Shown here piece after piece: positions 23,175 through 31,697 of a stretch of 38,691 bases of DNA. The first letter of the stretch is position 1. Each line of letters begins with the position of its first letter. The DNA is from JBFWIW01 sp050253535 (GTDB lineage: Bacteria > Bacillota > Clostridia > Oscillospirales > Oscillospiraceae): positions 1 to 38,691 of the forward strand of contig JBFWIW010000025.1 in the NCBI GenBank assembly GCA_050253535.1, given 5' to 3'. The translations under genes and the position numbers were made by a program. The notes under the pieces were generated by a model, which had not been told where the DNA came from, made no database searches, and saw only the letters and a program-made list of their open reading frames with translations.

Positions 23175-23211
23175 AGGGCCGGACTTAGGTTTCGGCCCTT
23201 AAAATTTTTAT
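23175..23211 (+). terminator. Terminator-like hairpin in the mocA leader
   Basis: AGGGCCG (23175-23181) pairs with CGGCCCT (23193-23199), followed by TAAAATTTTTATT. CCGGAC inside its left arm repeats the 3' strand of the closing stem at 23144-23149, offering alternative pairing with the GGTCCG at 23027. It is a plausible expression platform. Confidence 0.5.
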
Positions 23212-23224
23212 TGGAGTGATTGTT

Positions 23225-23854
23225 TTGAATTCAGCCGGAGGCCGCACTGGGGCGGTTATAACAGCAGCCGGCCTTTCTTCGAGAATGGGGGCGTTTAAAC
23301 CGTTGCTTACGATCGATGGAAAGACCTTTGCCGAGCGGTGTATCGAAGCTTTTCATGACGCGGGAATATCGGATGTGGTTGTGGTGACCGGGCATATGGC
23401 GGACGAGCTTGAAAAGCACGTTATTCCGCTGGGGGTTACCGTTGTGAGAAACGAGGATTACGCGTTGAACGAAATGCTGGACTCTGTTAAGCTGGGGCTT
23501 GCCGAACTTTTGGAGAAATGTGACAGAACCTTTATAACGCCGGTGGACGCGCCGGTCTTTTCCCCGGATATTTTAAAACATCAGCTCAGCGTTTTGGACA
23601 CGGGCAGCTTCTGCACAGTGATGGTGAGGCACGGAGAGCGTACAGGACATCCGGTGCTGCTTGAAAAGCTATGTATGGCGTATGTTCTCGCCTACAGAGG
23701 AGGGGGTGGGCTCCGAGGGGCTATAGAAAGCTTTGGCCAGCCTATAGGGTATTCTGACGCGGCTGAATCAACAATACTTATGGACGCGGATACGCCAGAG
23801 GACTATAAATGTATGGCTGACGCGCTGCGACATGCGAAGGGGGAAAGTTCATGA
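23225..23854 (+). CDS. MocA-like molybdenum cofactor nucleotidyltransferase
   Basis: About 209 residues. Predicted to attach CMP (or another nucleotide) to molybdopterin, giving the dinucleotide cofactor used by xanthine-oxidase-type enzymes. Motifs: VITAAGLSSRMGAFKPLL (nucleotide binding), ITPVDAPVFSPD (metal-binding Asp) and RHGERTGHPVLL. TTG 23225 is preferred because GGAGTGAT ends four bases before it; GTG 23216 overlaps that site. It is the first gene of a tightly packed run with four-base overlaps, and corresponds to what I remember as the DVU_1551-type NTP transferase. Confidence 0.88.
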   Translation: MNSAGGRTGAVITAAGLSSRMGAFKPLLTIDGKTFAERCIEAFHDAGISDVVVVTGHMADELEKHVIPLGVTVVRNEDYALNEMLDSVKLGLAELLEKCDRTFITPVDAPVFSPDILKHQLSVLDTGSFCTVMVRHGERTGHPVLLEKLCMAYVLAYRGGGGLRGAIESFGQPIGYSDAAESTILMDADTPEDYKCMADALRHAKGESS

Positions 23855-24237
23855 AAGACCTGAGAAAACACGTATATGAACTGTATGCCGGCGGACTGTG
23901 CTGTTCACAGGTGGTTATGGAGATCGTCGGACTTTCTGCAAGGGGAGAGGAAGACCCGGAGATGATCAGGGCTCTCGGAGGCCTGGGTTACGGCACTTAT
24001 GCACAGCTGACGTGCGGAGCGCTCACAGGAGGAGCCTGCGCTCTGGCGCTATATGCTGAAGACAGGGCGCAGGCGAGGGAGCTCATAAATGATCTTACAT
24101 CGTGGTTTGAAGCCGAATACGGCACCTGTTCCTGCAAAGAGATATTGGGCTGCGGAGCACCGTCGATATCGGGCTGCAAGGATATTGTTATCGCAACAGT
24201 GGAGAGGTGCTTAGAAATACTTGAGGCTAAGCTGTAA
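23851..24237 (+). CDS. C_GCAxxG_C_C family protein (DVU_1555-like)
   Basis: 128 residues with nine cysteines arranged as in the C_GCAxxG_C_C family: AGGLCCSQVV, LTCGALTGGACAL, and a later pair YGTCSCKEILGCG. Family members are suspected to carry a metal or redox cofactor; no enzyme activity is established. The ATG overlaps the mocA stop (ATGA). The next gene starts six bases after its stop. Confidence 0.88.
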   Translation: MKDLRKHVYELYAGGLCCSQVVMEIVGLSARGEEDPEMIRALGGLGYGTYAQLTCGALTGGACALALYAEDRAQARELINDLTSWFEAEYGTCSCKEILGCGAPSISGCKDIVIATVERCLEILEAKL

Positions 24238-24242
24238 GAGAT

Positions 24243-24884
24243 ATGGGGTTTTACGATGAATGCCGCGGCCCTGTGTTTCGGCCGGGGGGGTATGCGCTTA
24301 CACGGCACGCGGTGAATTTCTGCAATTTCCCAAAGGGCGCGGTACTCGCCGATGTGGGATGTGGTACCGGAGACGTCATGCGGCAGCTTCGGGATGACTA
24401 TGGGTTTTCAATCATCGGGATAGAGCCGTCGGAGGCCATGAGCGGGGGAGCGGGTGATATCATTGCGGCTGACGCCGAAAATACAACGCTTCCGGCTTTA
24501 TCGTGCGACGGAGTCCTGTGTGAATGCGTCCTTTCACTGTGTCCTGACTTCATTGCGGCACTCTCTGAAATGAACAGGATTTTAAAGGACGGCGGATATC
24601 TCATTGTTTCCGATGTCTGTGCGAAAATAGCGGACGAGGTTTTTGTCGGCGGCTCACTTGGTTATCTTCGTTCAATTGAGAACATACTGAAGAGATTTGC
24701 CGTCGCCGGATTTAAAACAGAGCTTATGGAGGACAGGACGGATGATATGATTACCAAGGTCGGAGAACTCATAATGGCCGGAAAAGGCAGTACGCTCTAT
24801 GAAAACTATAAAGATCTGAAACAGTATAAATGCGGATATTTTTTGCTGATAGCAAAAAAATGTAATGATAGGGGAGAGCAATGA
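24243..24884 (+). CDS. SAM-dependent methyltransferase (DVU_1556/TrsM-like)
   Basis: 213 residues with a class I methyltransferase core: motif I VLADVGCGTGDVM, acidic loop IIGIEPSEAM, then the motif IV region, which is cysteine-rich (DGVLCECVLSLCPD), and the post-motif LKDGGYLIVSDV. The substrate is unknown. It is always found, to my knowledge, next to the radical SAM protein of this cluster, so they may build one product or modify one cofactor. The last four bases overlap the xdhC-like start. Confidence 0.87.
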   Translation: MGFYDECRGPVFRPGGYALTRHAVNFCNFPKGAVLADVGCGTGDVMRQLRDDYGFSIIGIEPSEAMSGGAGDIIAADAENTTLPALSCDGVLCECVLSLCPDFIAALSEMNRILKDGGYLIVSDVCAKIADEVFVGGSLGYLRSIENILKRFAVAGFKTELMEDRTDDMITKVGELIMAGKGSTLYENYKDLKQYKCGYFLLIAKKCNDRGEQ

Positions 24885-25921
24885 TGAACATATATTATAA
24901 GGCCCTGGAGCTCATTGAAGGGGGGCAGGCGTTTGCATTTGCAACGATAATAAGCGAAGACGGGTCGACCCCCCGCTCTGCCGGCTCAAAAATGCTTATA
25001 ACGGAAAACGCGATCTATTATACGATAGGCGGCGGCGGTTCAGAGGGAGATGTAATAAGGCTGGCGCGGGAGCATGTTCTGAAAGATAAGAAACCGCTTA
25101 TAAAAACCTACTCGCTCCGAGGCACGGCGGCGGCTGATTCGCCTTTTATCTGCGGCGGCGAGATTGAAGTCCTCATTGACTATATAGACCCTAAAGATCC
25201 AAATAACGGCGTCGTTTTCCATGCTGCGGCGGAAGCAACGGCGGATGGTTCAACCGCGTGGCTCGTAACTCAGTTGGACGCGAACGATGGGGCAAAATAC
25301 CCGCGCCAGTTTTGTCTTTCGAATGCGAAAAAGGGTATAATAGGCGATTTTGAGGGAACGGGATTCGCTTCCGATATTCTCGTTTCGCCGCTTAGGACAA
25401 GCATACACGGAGAGACTAAAGACGGCGTGCGTTTCATTCTTGATCCCGTACACACGGGCGGGTCACTCTATATCTTCGGCGGCGGACATGTGTCGCTCGC
25501 AGTCGCGGATATAGCGCGGATGCTGGAGTTTCACATCGTGGTAATTGATGACAGAGCGGAATTTGCGAACAAGGAGCGCTTTCCGTTCTGCGAGACCGTG
25601 GTGCTGCCGGAATTTGAAGGTATGGAGCGGTTTGACATCGATGAGAACAGCTATATTCTCATAGTGACGCGGGGTCACGCGTTCGATAGGACCGTCCTTG
25701 AGTGGGCGCTGAAAACAGACGCCTGTTATATCGGAATGATCGGGAGCAGGACAAAGCGGGATACGATATATTCCAGCCTGCGCAATCAGGGAGTGGCTCA
25801 GGAGAGGATAGATTTTGTCCACTCGCCGGTAGGCATTAAGATTGGTGCTCAGACACCAGAGGAGATAGCGGTGAGTATAACTGCAGAACTGATAGAGGAA
25901 CGTGCAAAAAAGTTAAAGTGA
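24881..25921 (+). CDS. XdhC/CoxI-family molybdenum cofactor insertion and sulfuration protein
   Basis: 346 residues. XdhC proteins bind molybdenum cofactor, assist its sulfuration and hand it to the hydroxylase. Motifs: EDGSTPRSAGSKML (N-terminal XdhC domain), a Rossmann domain from IFGGGHVSLAVADIARML, YIGMIGSRTKR and VHSPVGIKIGAQTPEEIAVS. ATG 24881, or ATG 24884 directly after it, follows GGGGAGAG. It closes the first maturation operon; a 435-base gap with a second candidate riboswitch follows. Confidence 0.93.
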   Translation: MMNIYYKALELIEGGQAFAFATIISEDGSTPRSAGSKMLITENAIYYTIGGGGSEGDVIRLAREHVLKDKKPLIKTYSLRGTAAADSPFICGGEIEVLIDYIDPKDPNNGVVFHAAAEATADGSTAWLVTQLDANDGAKYPRQFCLSNAKKGIIGDFEGTGFASDILVSPLRTSIHGETKDGVRFILDPVHTGGSLYIFGGGHVSLAVADIARMLEFHIVVIDDRAEFANKERFPFCETVVLPEFEGMERFDIDENSYILIVTRGHAFDRTVLEWALKTDACYIGMIGSRTKRDTIYSSLRNQGVAQERIDFVHSPVGIKIGAQTPEEIAVSITAELIEERAKKLK

Positions 25922-26055
25922 TCTCGTAAAACAGAATGCCGTTCAGTAATGCTGAATATAATTTCAAAACATTCGGCATTATGTACAAATGTGTTGTGGA
26001 CTTGCCCGCGCATAATGTGATAATATAACTACATAGTCATTAGTTAATTGTAAAT

Positions 26056-26074
26056 GTACCCCGTCCAAGGGTAC
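26056..26074 (+). other. Small hairpin upstream of the second candidate riboswitch
   Basis: GTACCC/GGGTAC with a seven-base loop in the 25922-26356 gap. No T-run follows. The 25922-26055 part holds no gene I can see. Confidence 0.3.
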
Positions 26075-26111
26075 GCTTTGGGTTAAAATTCAATATAATA
26101 TTCGACTTTTA

Positions 26112-26222
26112 GCGTTTGCTTCGAGCGCGTCTGCCTGTGGTCTTTTGGCTATGGTGCCGCGCCATTGGGTGCGCAGGAAACTGTGTTGCCTTCCGTTTGA
26201 AAAGGAGCAGAGTGCGGCAAGG
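26112..26222 (+). ncRNA. Candidate molybdenum-cofactor (Moco) riboswitch before the Mo hydroxylase
   Basis: Closing stem TTGCT (26116-26120) with GGCAA (26216-26220). Arm one: GCGCG/CGCGC with inner GCC/GGC and, on its 3' side, the tetraloop-receptor-like TATGG (26150-26154). Arm two: GCGCAG-GAAA-CTGTGT (26171-26186), a GNRA-capped stem. Then TTGCCTTCCGTTTGAAAAGGAGC. A GAAA tetraloop with a TATGG-type receptor and the GCCTyCC segment is what I remember of the Moco RNA motif. It lies before a molybdenum enzyme and before a strong terminator, as expected for an OFF switch. Confidence 0.72.
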
Positions 26223-26230
26223 CTATTTTT

Positions 26231-26275
26231 GCTGTGTTCAATTTCGTTTTCAAACGAAATTGAACACAGCTTTTT
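26231..26275 (+). terminator. Terminator in the Mo hydroxylase leader
   Basis: Nineteen-base perfect arms (26231-26249 and 26252-26270) around TC, followed by TTTTT. It is placed right after the aptamer and before the gene, so it would act as an expression platform. Confidence 0.85.
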
Positions 26276-26289
26276 CATTGCAATTATTT

Positions 26290-26315
26290 CCGTAGCCGCA
26301 GAGCGGCACGGTTTT
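26290..26315 (+). terminator. Second hairpin with T-run in the same leader
   Basis: CCGT-GCCGC/GCGGC-ACGG with one bulged A and loop AGA, followed by TTTT. It gives a second possible stop point 42 bases before the start codon. Confidence 0.5.
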
Positions 26316-26356
26316 AATAATTAAAAGTACACGATTTTATAAAAGGAGGATATATA

Positions 26357-29188
26357 ATGAAGCTTAACAGATTTTGCTACAACATTAACGGCGTAGACCG
26401 TTATGTCGTCTGTGAGCCGCAAAAGGATTCACTTGCCGAAGTCCTGCGCAGAATGGGACTCACCGGCACAAAGATCGGCTGCGGCATCGGTGTCTGCGGC
26501 GCCTGCACCGTCATAGTCGACGGCAAACTTGTAAAGTCATGTACACGCAAAATGAAGAGCGTCCCTGAGTTCGCACACATTACCACAATAGAGGGTATCG
26601 GCTGCCCCGGTCACCTCCATCCTCTCCAGCAGGCATGGATAACTTATGGCGGCGTGCAGTGCGGTTTCTGTTCCCCCGGTTTTATCGTGGCCGCAAAAGT
26701 CCTGCTCGATGCCAATCCGAGTCCTACGAGAGAGGAAGTCCGCGCGTGGTTCCGGAAAAACCGCAACATCTGCCGCTGCACCGGATATAAACCTCTCGTC
26801 GACTGTGTCATGGCCGCTGCCGCAGTCCTCCGCGGAGAAAAGACCATGGACGACATTACATATAAGGCCCCAGAGGGCAGCCTGTACGGCTCAGGACTGC
26901 CGCGCCCAGCCGCACTTGCTAAGGTCTGCGGCCTCTGTGATTACGGGGATGACCTCAAATTCAAGATGCCGCCAGAGACGCTGCATTTGGCGCTCGTTCA
27001 GCCCAAGATCACACATCACGCGAATATTCTGAACATCGATTATTCTGAAGCCATGAAGATGCCGGGCGTCGCCATGGTCATAACGGCCAAAGATGTTAAG
27101 GGCTCAAACATAATTTCGGTCCCGCTGGGACACGCGCGCTCAAAAGTGCGCGAGGAGAACTGGCCGATCCTTACAGACAAAAAGATTTTTCGTTATGGCG
27201 ATGTTGTCGCCGTTGTCGCGGCGGACACCGAGGAGAGGGCACGCGCGGCGGCCGGGGCGGTCAAAGTCGAAATTGAGCAGCTCCCCGAATATACAAATTA
27301 TCTTGACGCTGTTATGCCCGACGCCATGCAGATACACGAGGGAGTCCCGAATATTTTTATGGAGCAGCCGGTTTTGAAGGGCGAGGGGGATACGCGCGAC
27401 GTCATAGAAAATGCGGAATATTCCATAGAGGGTAGTTTCTATTCAACAAGAGAGCCGCATCTCTCCATAGAGTCGGATCCTATCCAGAGTTATATCGACG
27501 AAGACGGGATGGTCACCATTCAGTGTAAGACGCAGTATGTCTATGGCGTTCTTAATTCAATGTACGCCGGGATAGGCGTACCGAAAGAGAAACTCCGCAT
27601 AATAGAAAACCCCACCGGCGCGAGCTTCGGCTACGCCGTAAACCCCCATTCCTACGCGATAGCGGCAGTCTGCGCTATGGCGCTTGATAATCCGGTAACG
27701 CTCACACTGTCATATGAGGAACACAACCACTTAAGCGGCAAGCGCTGCGCTGCTTTCTTCAACGGACGCCTCGCCTGCGACGAAAATGGCAAACTCCAGG
27801 CGCTCGAGGCCGACATGGGCGTCGACCACGGCGCGTACCATCAGTCGGCGGACGCACTTATCGACCGCTTCATTCGTTTCATAGGCTTTCCCTACAACAT
27901 CCCGAACGTAACCGGTCTTGCGAGGATGGCATACAGCAACCACAACTTCGGAACATCTTACAGAGGATTCGGTGCGCCCCAGACGCTGACCTGTCTCGAG
28001 GCCATGGTTGACATGCTCGCCGAAAAGGCCGGAATCGATCCGTTCGAGTTCCGCTATATGAATGTGGCGAGAGAGGGCGAACTGAGCATAAACAGCTATC
28101 CGTTCAGAGAGTATCCCATGGTTGGGATCATGGACGCCGCGCGCCCCATCTATGAAGAGATGGTCAAAAAGGCGGCAGCGGAGAGTGCGCCTGAGAAGAG
28201 GCGCGCCGTTGGCGTCGCCTGCGGCGGATTCAGCTGCACAGGCGGCGGCGGCGACACTGCCTCCATATATCTTGAACTTAACCCGGACGGAACCTTTACA
28301 CACTATGGCACATGGGAAGACCAGGGGCAGGGAGGCGACGCGGGCGTTGTCATGCACGTATGCGAAGCGCTCCGTCCCCTCGGTGTGACGCCTGACATGG
28401 TGAGACCCGTAATGTCAGACTCCAAGTTCTGCCCGGACAGCGGCATAGCCGGCGGCAGCCGCAGCCATATGATGACGGGCATGGCTACCATTCAGGCGGC
28501 AAATAAGCTTATGGATGCGATGAGAAAGTCGGACGGCACCTACCGCACCAACGACGAGATGGTGGCGGAGGGTATTCCTACAAAGTTTGCGGCCACCCAC
28601 GAGCAGAGAGGACTCGGCCTTGTCCCGCTTGACCCCAATAACGGTAAGGGCGACCCGTCGCCCACGCTTATGTACGGATTATTCCTGGCCGACGTCGAGG
28701 TTGACACCAAGACCGGAAGGACGAAGGTGCTCAGCTATGTCACGGTGGATGACATTGGTACGGTCGGAAATTCTATCTCTGTTGAAGGGCAGGCTTTCGG
28801 GGGTGCTTCACACTGCATAGGCTTTGCTCTTTCAGAAAACTATGACGATGTTAAAAAGTGTAATAACATCTATGCCTGCGGTATCCCGTCCATAGATGAC
28901 ATACCGGACGATCTCCGTCTCATCCATGTGCACACTGACCGCCCGTCCGGCCCCTACGGCTCCGCCGGCTGTTCCGAACTATATCAGTCAGGCGGCCATA
29001 TGGCAGTTATAAACGGCATCAACCGGGCGACAGGAGTCCGTATCTACGAACTCCCCGCGACACCTGAAAAGGTCAAGGCCGGGCTCGATATCATCGCCGC
29101 CGGAGGCAAAACGGAGCCCCCAGCGAGATATTTCCTTGGTTCCGACCTCTATGACGAGATAGAGGAACTGGTCGCAAATCCCGTATAA
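26357..29188 (+). CDS. Mop-type molybdenum hydroxylase (aldehyde oxidoreductase)
   Basis: 943 residues in one chain, like the Desulfovibrio gigas aldehyde oxidoreductase. N-terminal [2Fe-2S] domain: CGIGVCGACTVIVDG with a further Cys at SCTRK. Second, helical [2Fe-2S] domain: GVQCGFCSPGFIVAA and RNICRCTGYKPL. The molybdopterin-dinucleotide domain runs from about 185 to the end, with GASFGYAVNPH, TSYRGFGAPQ and the active-site glutamate in PYGSAGCSELYQ. No FAD domain is present; electrons must leave through a partner, perhaps the next gene's product. AAAAGGAGG before ATG 26357 is excellent. The true substrate is unknown; an aldehyde or N-heterocycle is expected. Confidence 0.95.
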   Translation: MKLNRFCYNINGVDRYVVCEPQKDSLAEVLRRMGLTGTKIGCGIGVCGACTVIVDGKLVKSCTRKMKSVPEFAHITTIEGIGCPGHLHPLQQAWITYGGVQCGFCSPGFIVAAKVLLDANPSPTREEVRAWFRKNRNICRCTGYKPLVDCVMAAAAVLRGEKTMDDITYKAPEGSLYGSGLPRPAALAKVCGLCDYGDDLKFKMPPETLHLALVQPKITHHANILNIDYSEAMKMPGVAMVITAKDVKGSNIISVPLGHARSKVREENWPILTDKKIFRYGDVVAVVAADTEERARAAAGAVKVEIEQLPEYTNYLDAVMPDAMQIHEGVPNIFMEQPVLKGEGDTRDVIENAEYSIEGSFYSTREPHLSIESDPIQSYIDEDGMVTIQCKTQYVYGVLNSMYAGIGVPKEKLRIIENPTGASFGYAVNPHSYAIAAVCAMALDNPVTLTLSYEEHNHLSGKRCAAFFNGRLACDENGKLQALEADMGVDHGAYHQSADALIDRFIRFIGFPYNIPNVTGLARMAYSNHNFGTSYRGFGAPQTLTCLEAMVDMLAEKAGIDPFEFRYMNVAREGELSINSYPFREYPMVGIMDAARPIYEEMVKKAAAESAPEKRRAVGVACGGFSCTGGGGDTASIYLELNPDGTFTHYGTWEDQGQGGDAGVVMHVCEALRPLGVTPDMVRPVMSDSKFCPDSGIAGGSRSHMMTGMATIQAANKLMDAMRKSDGTYRTNDEMVAEGIPTKFAATHEQRGLGLVPLDPNNGKGDPSPTLMYGLFLADVEVDTKTGRTKVLSYVTVDDIGTVGNSISVEGQAFGGASHCIGFALSENYDDVKKCNNIYACGIPSIDDIPDDLRLIHVHTDRPSGPYGSAGCSELYQSGGHMAVINGINRATGVRIYELPATPEKVKAGLDIIAAGGKTEPPARYFLGSDLYDEIEELVANPV

Positions 29189-29226
29189 AAGCACCTGCTT
29201 CCGGCATTAGCGGCGGATATTTCAGT

Positions 29227-29264
29227 GGCATTAGGCTGCGGCGCATTAGCCACAGCCTAATGCC
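29227..29264 (+). other. Intercistronic hairpin
   Basis: Twelve-base perfect arms GGCATTAGGCTG/CAGCCTAATGCC with a 14-base loop. No T-run follows, so it is likely an RNA stability or processing element between the hydroxylase and the oxidoreductase gene. CATTAG also recurs twice nearby. Confidence 0.55.
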
Positions 29265-29285
29265 TGTTACCGAACAGGAGTTACC

Positions 29286-31499
29286 ATGAATAACGAATAC
29301 TGCGGCAAAGCCCTGAATATGGACAAGTGTTTTCGCGGAGAACCGGCATTCTGTTCCTGCAAATGCCCATTCGGCATTGACGTACGCGATTTCATGGGAA
29401 GGCTTCAGAGGGGTAATTTCGACGCCGCCTATAAGCTTTACAGAAACGCTGTGATTTTTCCCGGCGTGGTCTCTCAAATATGCGAAAGACCCTGCGAGGG
29501 TGCGTGTATCATGGCGGAGCACGGAGGAAATCTGAATATTTCCGCCCTTGAAATGGCTTCTATGCATTTTGCGAGGAGCCTGGACCCAATACGGTTCAAT
29601 GTACCGAAAAAAAACGGTAGGATCGCAGTTATCGGTGCGGGTATCAGCGGCATGACCTGCGCTCTGAAACTCGCTTCGCGCAAATACGATGTTGAGATAT
29701 TTGAGAAGAGCGGCGGCGTGGGCGGCTCGCTCCGTGGCATTGTGCCGGATGACACGCTGCAGGACGATATCATGCGGCAGTTTAAATTTGAACATTATGC
29801 GCTCAACCTATATACCGAAGTGGACGGTATAGATAATTTAGGTTTTGACGCTTATTACATCGCGACTGGCGGTGGAGACGGCCTTGGGTTCCTCAAAAAC
29901 GGAGAGGTGGGACTGCAGATCGCCGGAAAAAACATAGTCCTCGGCGGAAGGCTCACGGGCAGTACGCATATAGGGGCGATTCTTGACGGGATCGCCGCCG
30001 CTCAAGCGCTAGAGGGCTATATTAAGACCGGAAATCTTGTCCTGCCTGAAAAAAAAGTTACAAATGAAACCGCGATGCGCCGTGAGGCGATTGCTGTAAA
30101 TGATTTGCCGGCTGTCGTAGCATCCGACGGAGGTTATACGAAAGAGGAAGCTGAGCGGGAGGCTGCGCGTTGTCTCAGGTGCGATTGCAGCGCCTGCTTT
30201 GAGGTATGCGACTTTATGCGCCAGTATAAGAGATATCCGAAGCACATAGCGGACGAGATGGTAGTCGCCTTCGGCGATTTCAGCTGGGCTCCAAAATCGT
30301 CAAACCGGATGGTGAACTCCTGCTCGAGCTGCGGACTCTGTAAAGCCGTCTGTAAGGCGGGAGTCAACACGGGCGAGATGCTCCTCGAGGCGCGGCGCAG
30401 GATGCACAAAAGGGGTATGATTCCCCCCGGTTATCACGAGTTCTGGCTCCGGGACATGGAATTTTCAAATACTGAAGCTTTTGTGGTCTCCAAGCCCTCC
30501 GGTGCGGTAAAATGCGAATATCTTTTTTTCCCGGGCTGTTCGCTCGGCGCGTCAGACCCACGGTATGTGACGGAAGTATACGAGTATCTCCTGACTCAAA
30601 ATGCAAAAATCGCCGTCATGACCGCCTGCTGCGGGGCGCCGGCGGTCTGGGCAGGGGATATGGCGAAGTTTGATAAAGCAAAAGAACTTATCACAGGATA
30701 TTGGGAAAAGATGGGGAGACCTGTTTTTATCCTCGCGTGTCCGTCCTGCAAAAAAATGTTTGACGAGAACCTGCCGGAAGTAGGCACGCTATCTCTTTAT
30801 GAGTATCTAAGAGATAAAAAGCTTTCGGTAACACCACAGATTATCTCCTCCGCCTGTGTATTCGATCCGTGTGCGAGCCGCGAATATCCAGGGATGCAGG
30901 AGAGTGTGCGCAAGGCTCTGAAAAATGCCGGTATCACGATACATGAACTTCCAATGCACGGTGAGAAGGCCGAGTGCTGCTCTTTTGGAGGAAATATTGT
31001 GGGTGCAGCCCCGATGCTCGCAGAAGAGATGGCGAAAAACCGGGTTTCACAGTCGGACGAGCCCTATATCACATATTGTACAAACTGCCGCGATATTTTT
31101 GCAACGCAGGGGAAGACCGCCCTGCACGTTCTAGACGTGCTCTTCGGACTTGGCAGCGGAAACAGACGTGTGCCGACCGTGACGGAGCGTCAGTATAACC
31201 GGATTACTGTAAAAAATGCGTTCATTAAAGGCGGGAGTAAGATGACAGATGACAGGAAACTTATTATATCCGAAGAACTGCGTAAGAGAATTTCACGTGA
31301 GTGGATACTTGAAACAGATATTCTGGACGTCATAATCTATTGTGAAAAGACTTGCAAAAAGCTCAGAGATACGGAAAGCGGTGTCTTTATCGGGTACAAA
31401 GTCATCGGTAACATGACCTATTGGGTCAGTTACATCCCAAGAGGAAATTCGTATGAGGTAATAAATGCCTACGGACACCGGATGATGATAGAGGAGTAA
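29286..31499 (+). CDS. FAD/NAD oxidoreductase fused to ferredoxin and CCG domains
   Basis: 737 residues. N-terminal glutamate-synthase-small-subunit-like Fe-S region with FCSCKCPFGIDV and CERPCEGACI; FAD-binding motif RIAVIGAGISGMTCALKLA (about 111-129), with a shortened FAD/NAD domain; two [4Fe-4S] sets CLRCDCSACFEVC and CSSCGLCKAVC (about 300-360); two CCG domains as in heterodisulfide reductase (FFPGCSLG with TACCGAP; FDPCAS with ECCSFGGN). The last 75 residues, after an internal Met at SKMTDDRK, are a separate small domain. The protein probably links NAD(P)H or ferredoxin to the hydroxylase. It matches what databases name a pyridine nucleotide-disulfide oxidoreductase/dicluster-binding protein. 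Confidence 0.85.
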   Translation: MNNEYCGKALNMDKCFRGEPAFCSCKCPFGIDVRDFMGRLQRGNFDAAYKLYRNAVIFPGVVSQICERPCEGACIMAEHGGNLNISALEMASMHFARSLDPIRFNVPKKNGRIAVIGAGISGMTCALKLASRKYDVEIFEKSGGVGGSLRGIVPDDTLQDDIMRQFKFEHYALNLYTEVDGIDNLGFDAYYIATGGGDGLGFLKNGEVGLQIAGKNIVLGGRLTGSTHIGAILDGIAAAQALEGYIKTGNLVLPEKKVTNETAMRREAIAVNDLPAVVASDGGYTKEEAEREAARCLRCDCSACFEVCDFMRQYKRYPKHIADEMVVAFGDFSWAPKSSNRMVNSCSSCGLCKAVCKAGVNTGEMLLEARRRMHKRGMIPPGYHEFWLRDMEFSNTEAFVVSKPSGAVKCEYLFFPGCSLGASDPRYVTEVYEYLLTQNAKIAVMTACCGAPAVWAGDMAKFDKAKELITGYWEKMGRPVFILACPSCKKMFDENLPEVGTLSLYEYLRDKKLSVTPQIISSACVFDPCASREYPGMQESVRKALKNAGITIHELPMHGEKAECCSFGGNIVGAAPMLAEEMAKNRVSQSDEPYITYCTNCRDIFATQGKTALHVLDVLFGLGSGNRRVPTVTERQYNRITVKNAFIKGGSKMTDDRKLIISEELRKRISREWILETDILDVIIYCEKTCKKLRDTESGVFIGYKVIGNMTYWVSYIPRGNSYEVINAYGHRMMIEE

Positions 31500-31502
31500 G
31501 CC

Positions 31503-31697
31503 GTGCACGATATAGAAAATTTAATTTGTGTAAAATGCGGTGTACCGCTTAAAATGCTGCCGACTAGCTTCAAATACGTAGGCCACACCTTTAACGCGGA
31601 GGTGCCGCGCTGTCCTGTTTGCGGCGAGGTTTTCATAAGCGAGGAGCTTGTTCGCGGGCGGATACATGAGGTGGAAACGGAACTGGAGGACAAATGA
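31503..31697 (+). CDS. Small double-CxxC protein (DVU_1557-like redox protein)
   Basis: 64 residues, GTG start with GAGGAG overlapping the previous stop. Two CxxC pairs, ICVKCGVPL and RCPVCGEVF, form a likely zinc ribbon or redox site. The stop overlaps the next start. A small redox or scaffold partner is inferred from context only. Confidence 0.82.
   Translation: MHDIENLICVKCGVPLKMLPTSFKYVGHTFNAEVPRCPVCGEVFISEELVRGRIHEVETELEDK

Noticed and set aside
22981..23224. T-box, cobalamin or glycine riboswitch in the mocA leader
   Set aside because: None of the signature boxes of those classes is present; similarity to the leader at 26112 favours a molybdenum-cofactor type.
23997..24308. Minus-strand frame across the C_GCAxxG_C_C gene
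   Set aside because: Shadow frame; the sense strand has the expected cysteine motifs and overlapping starts.
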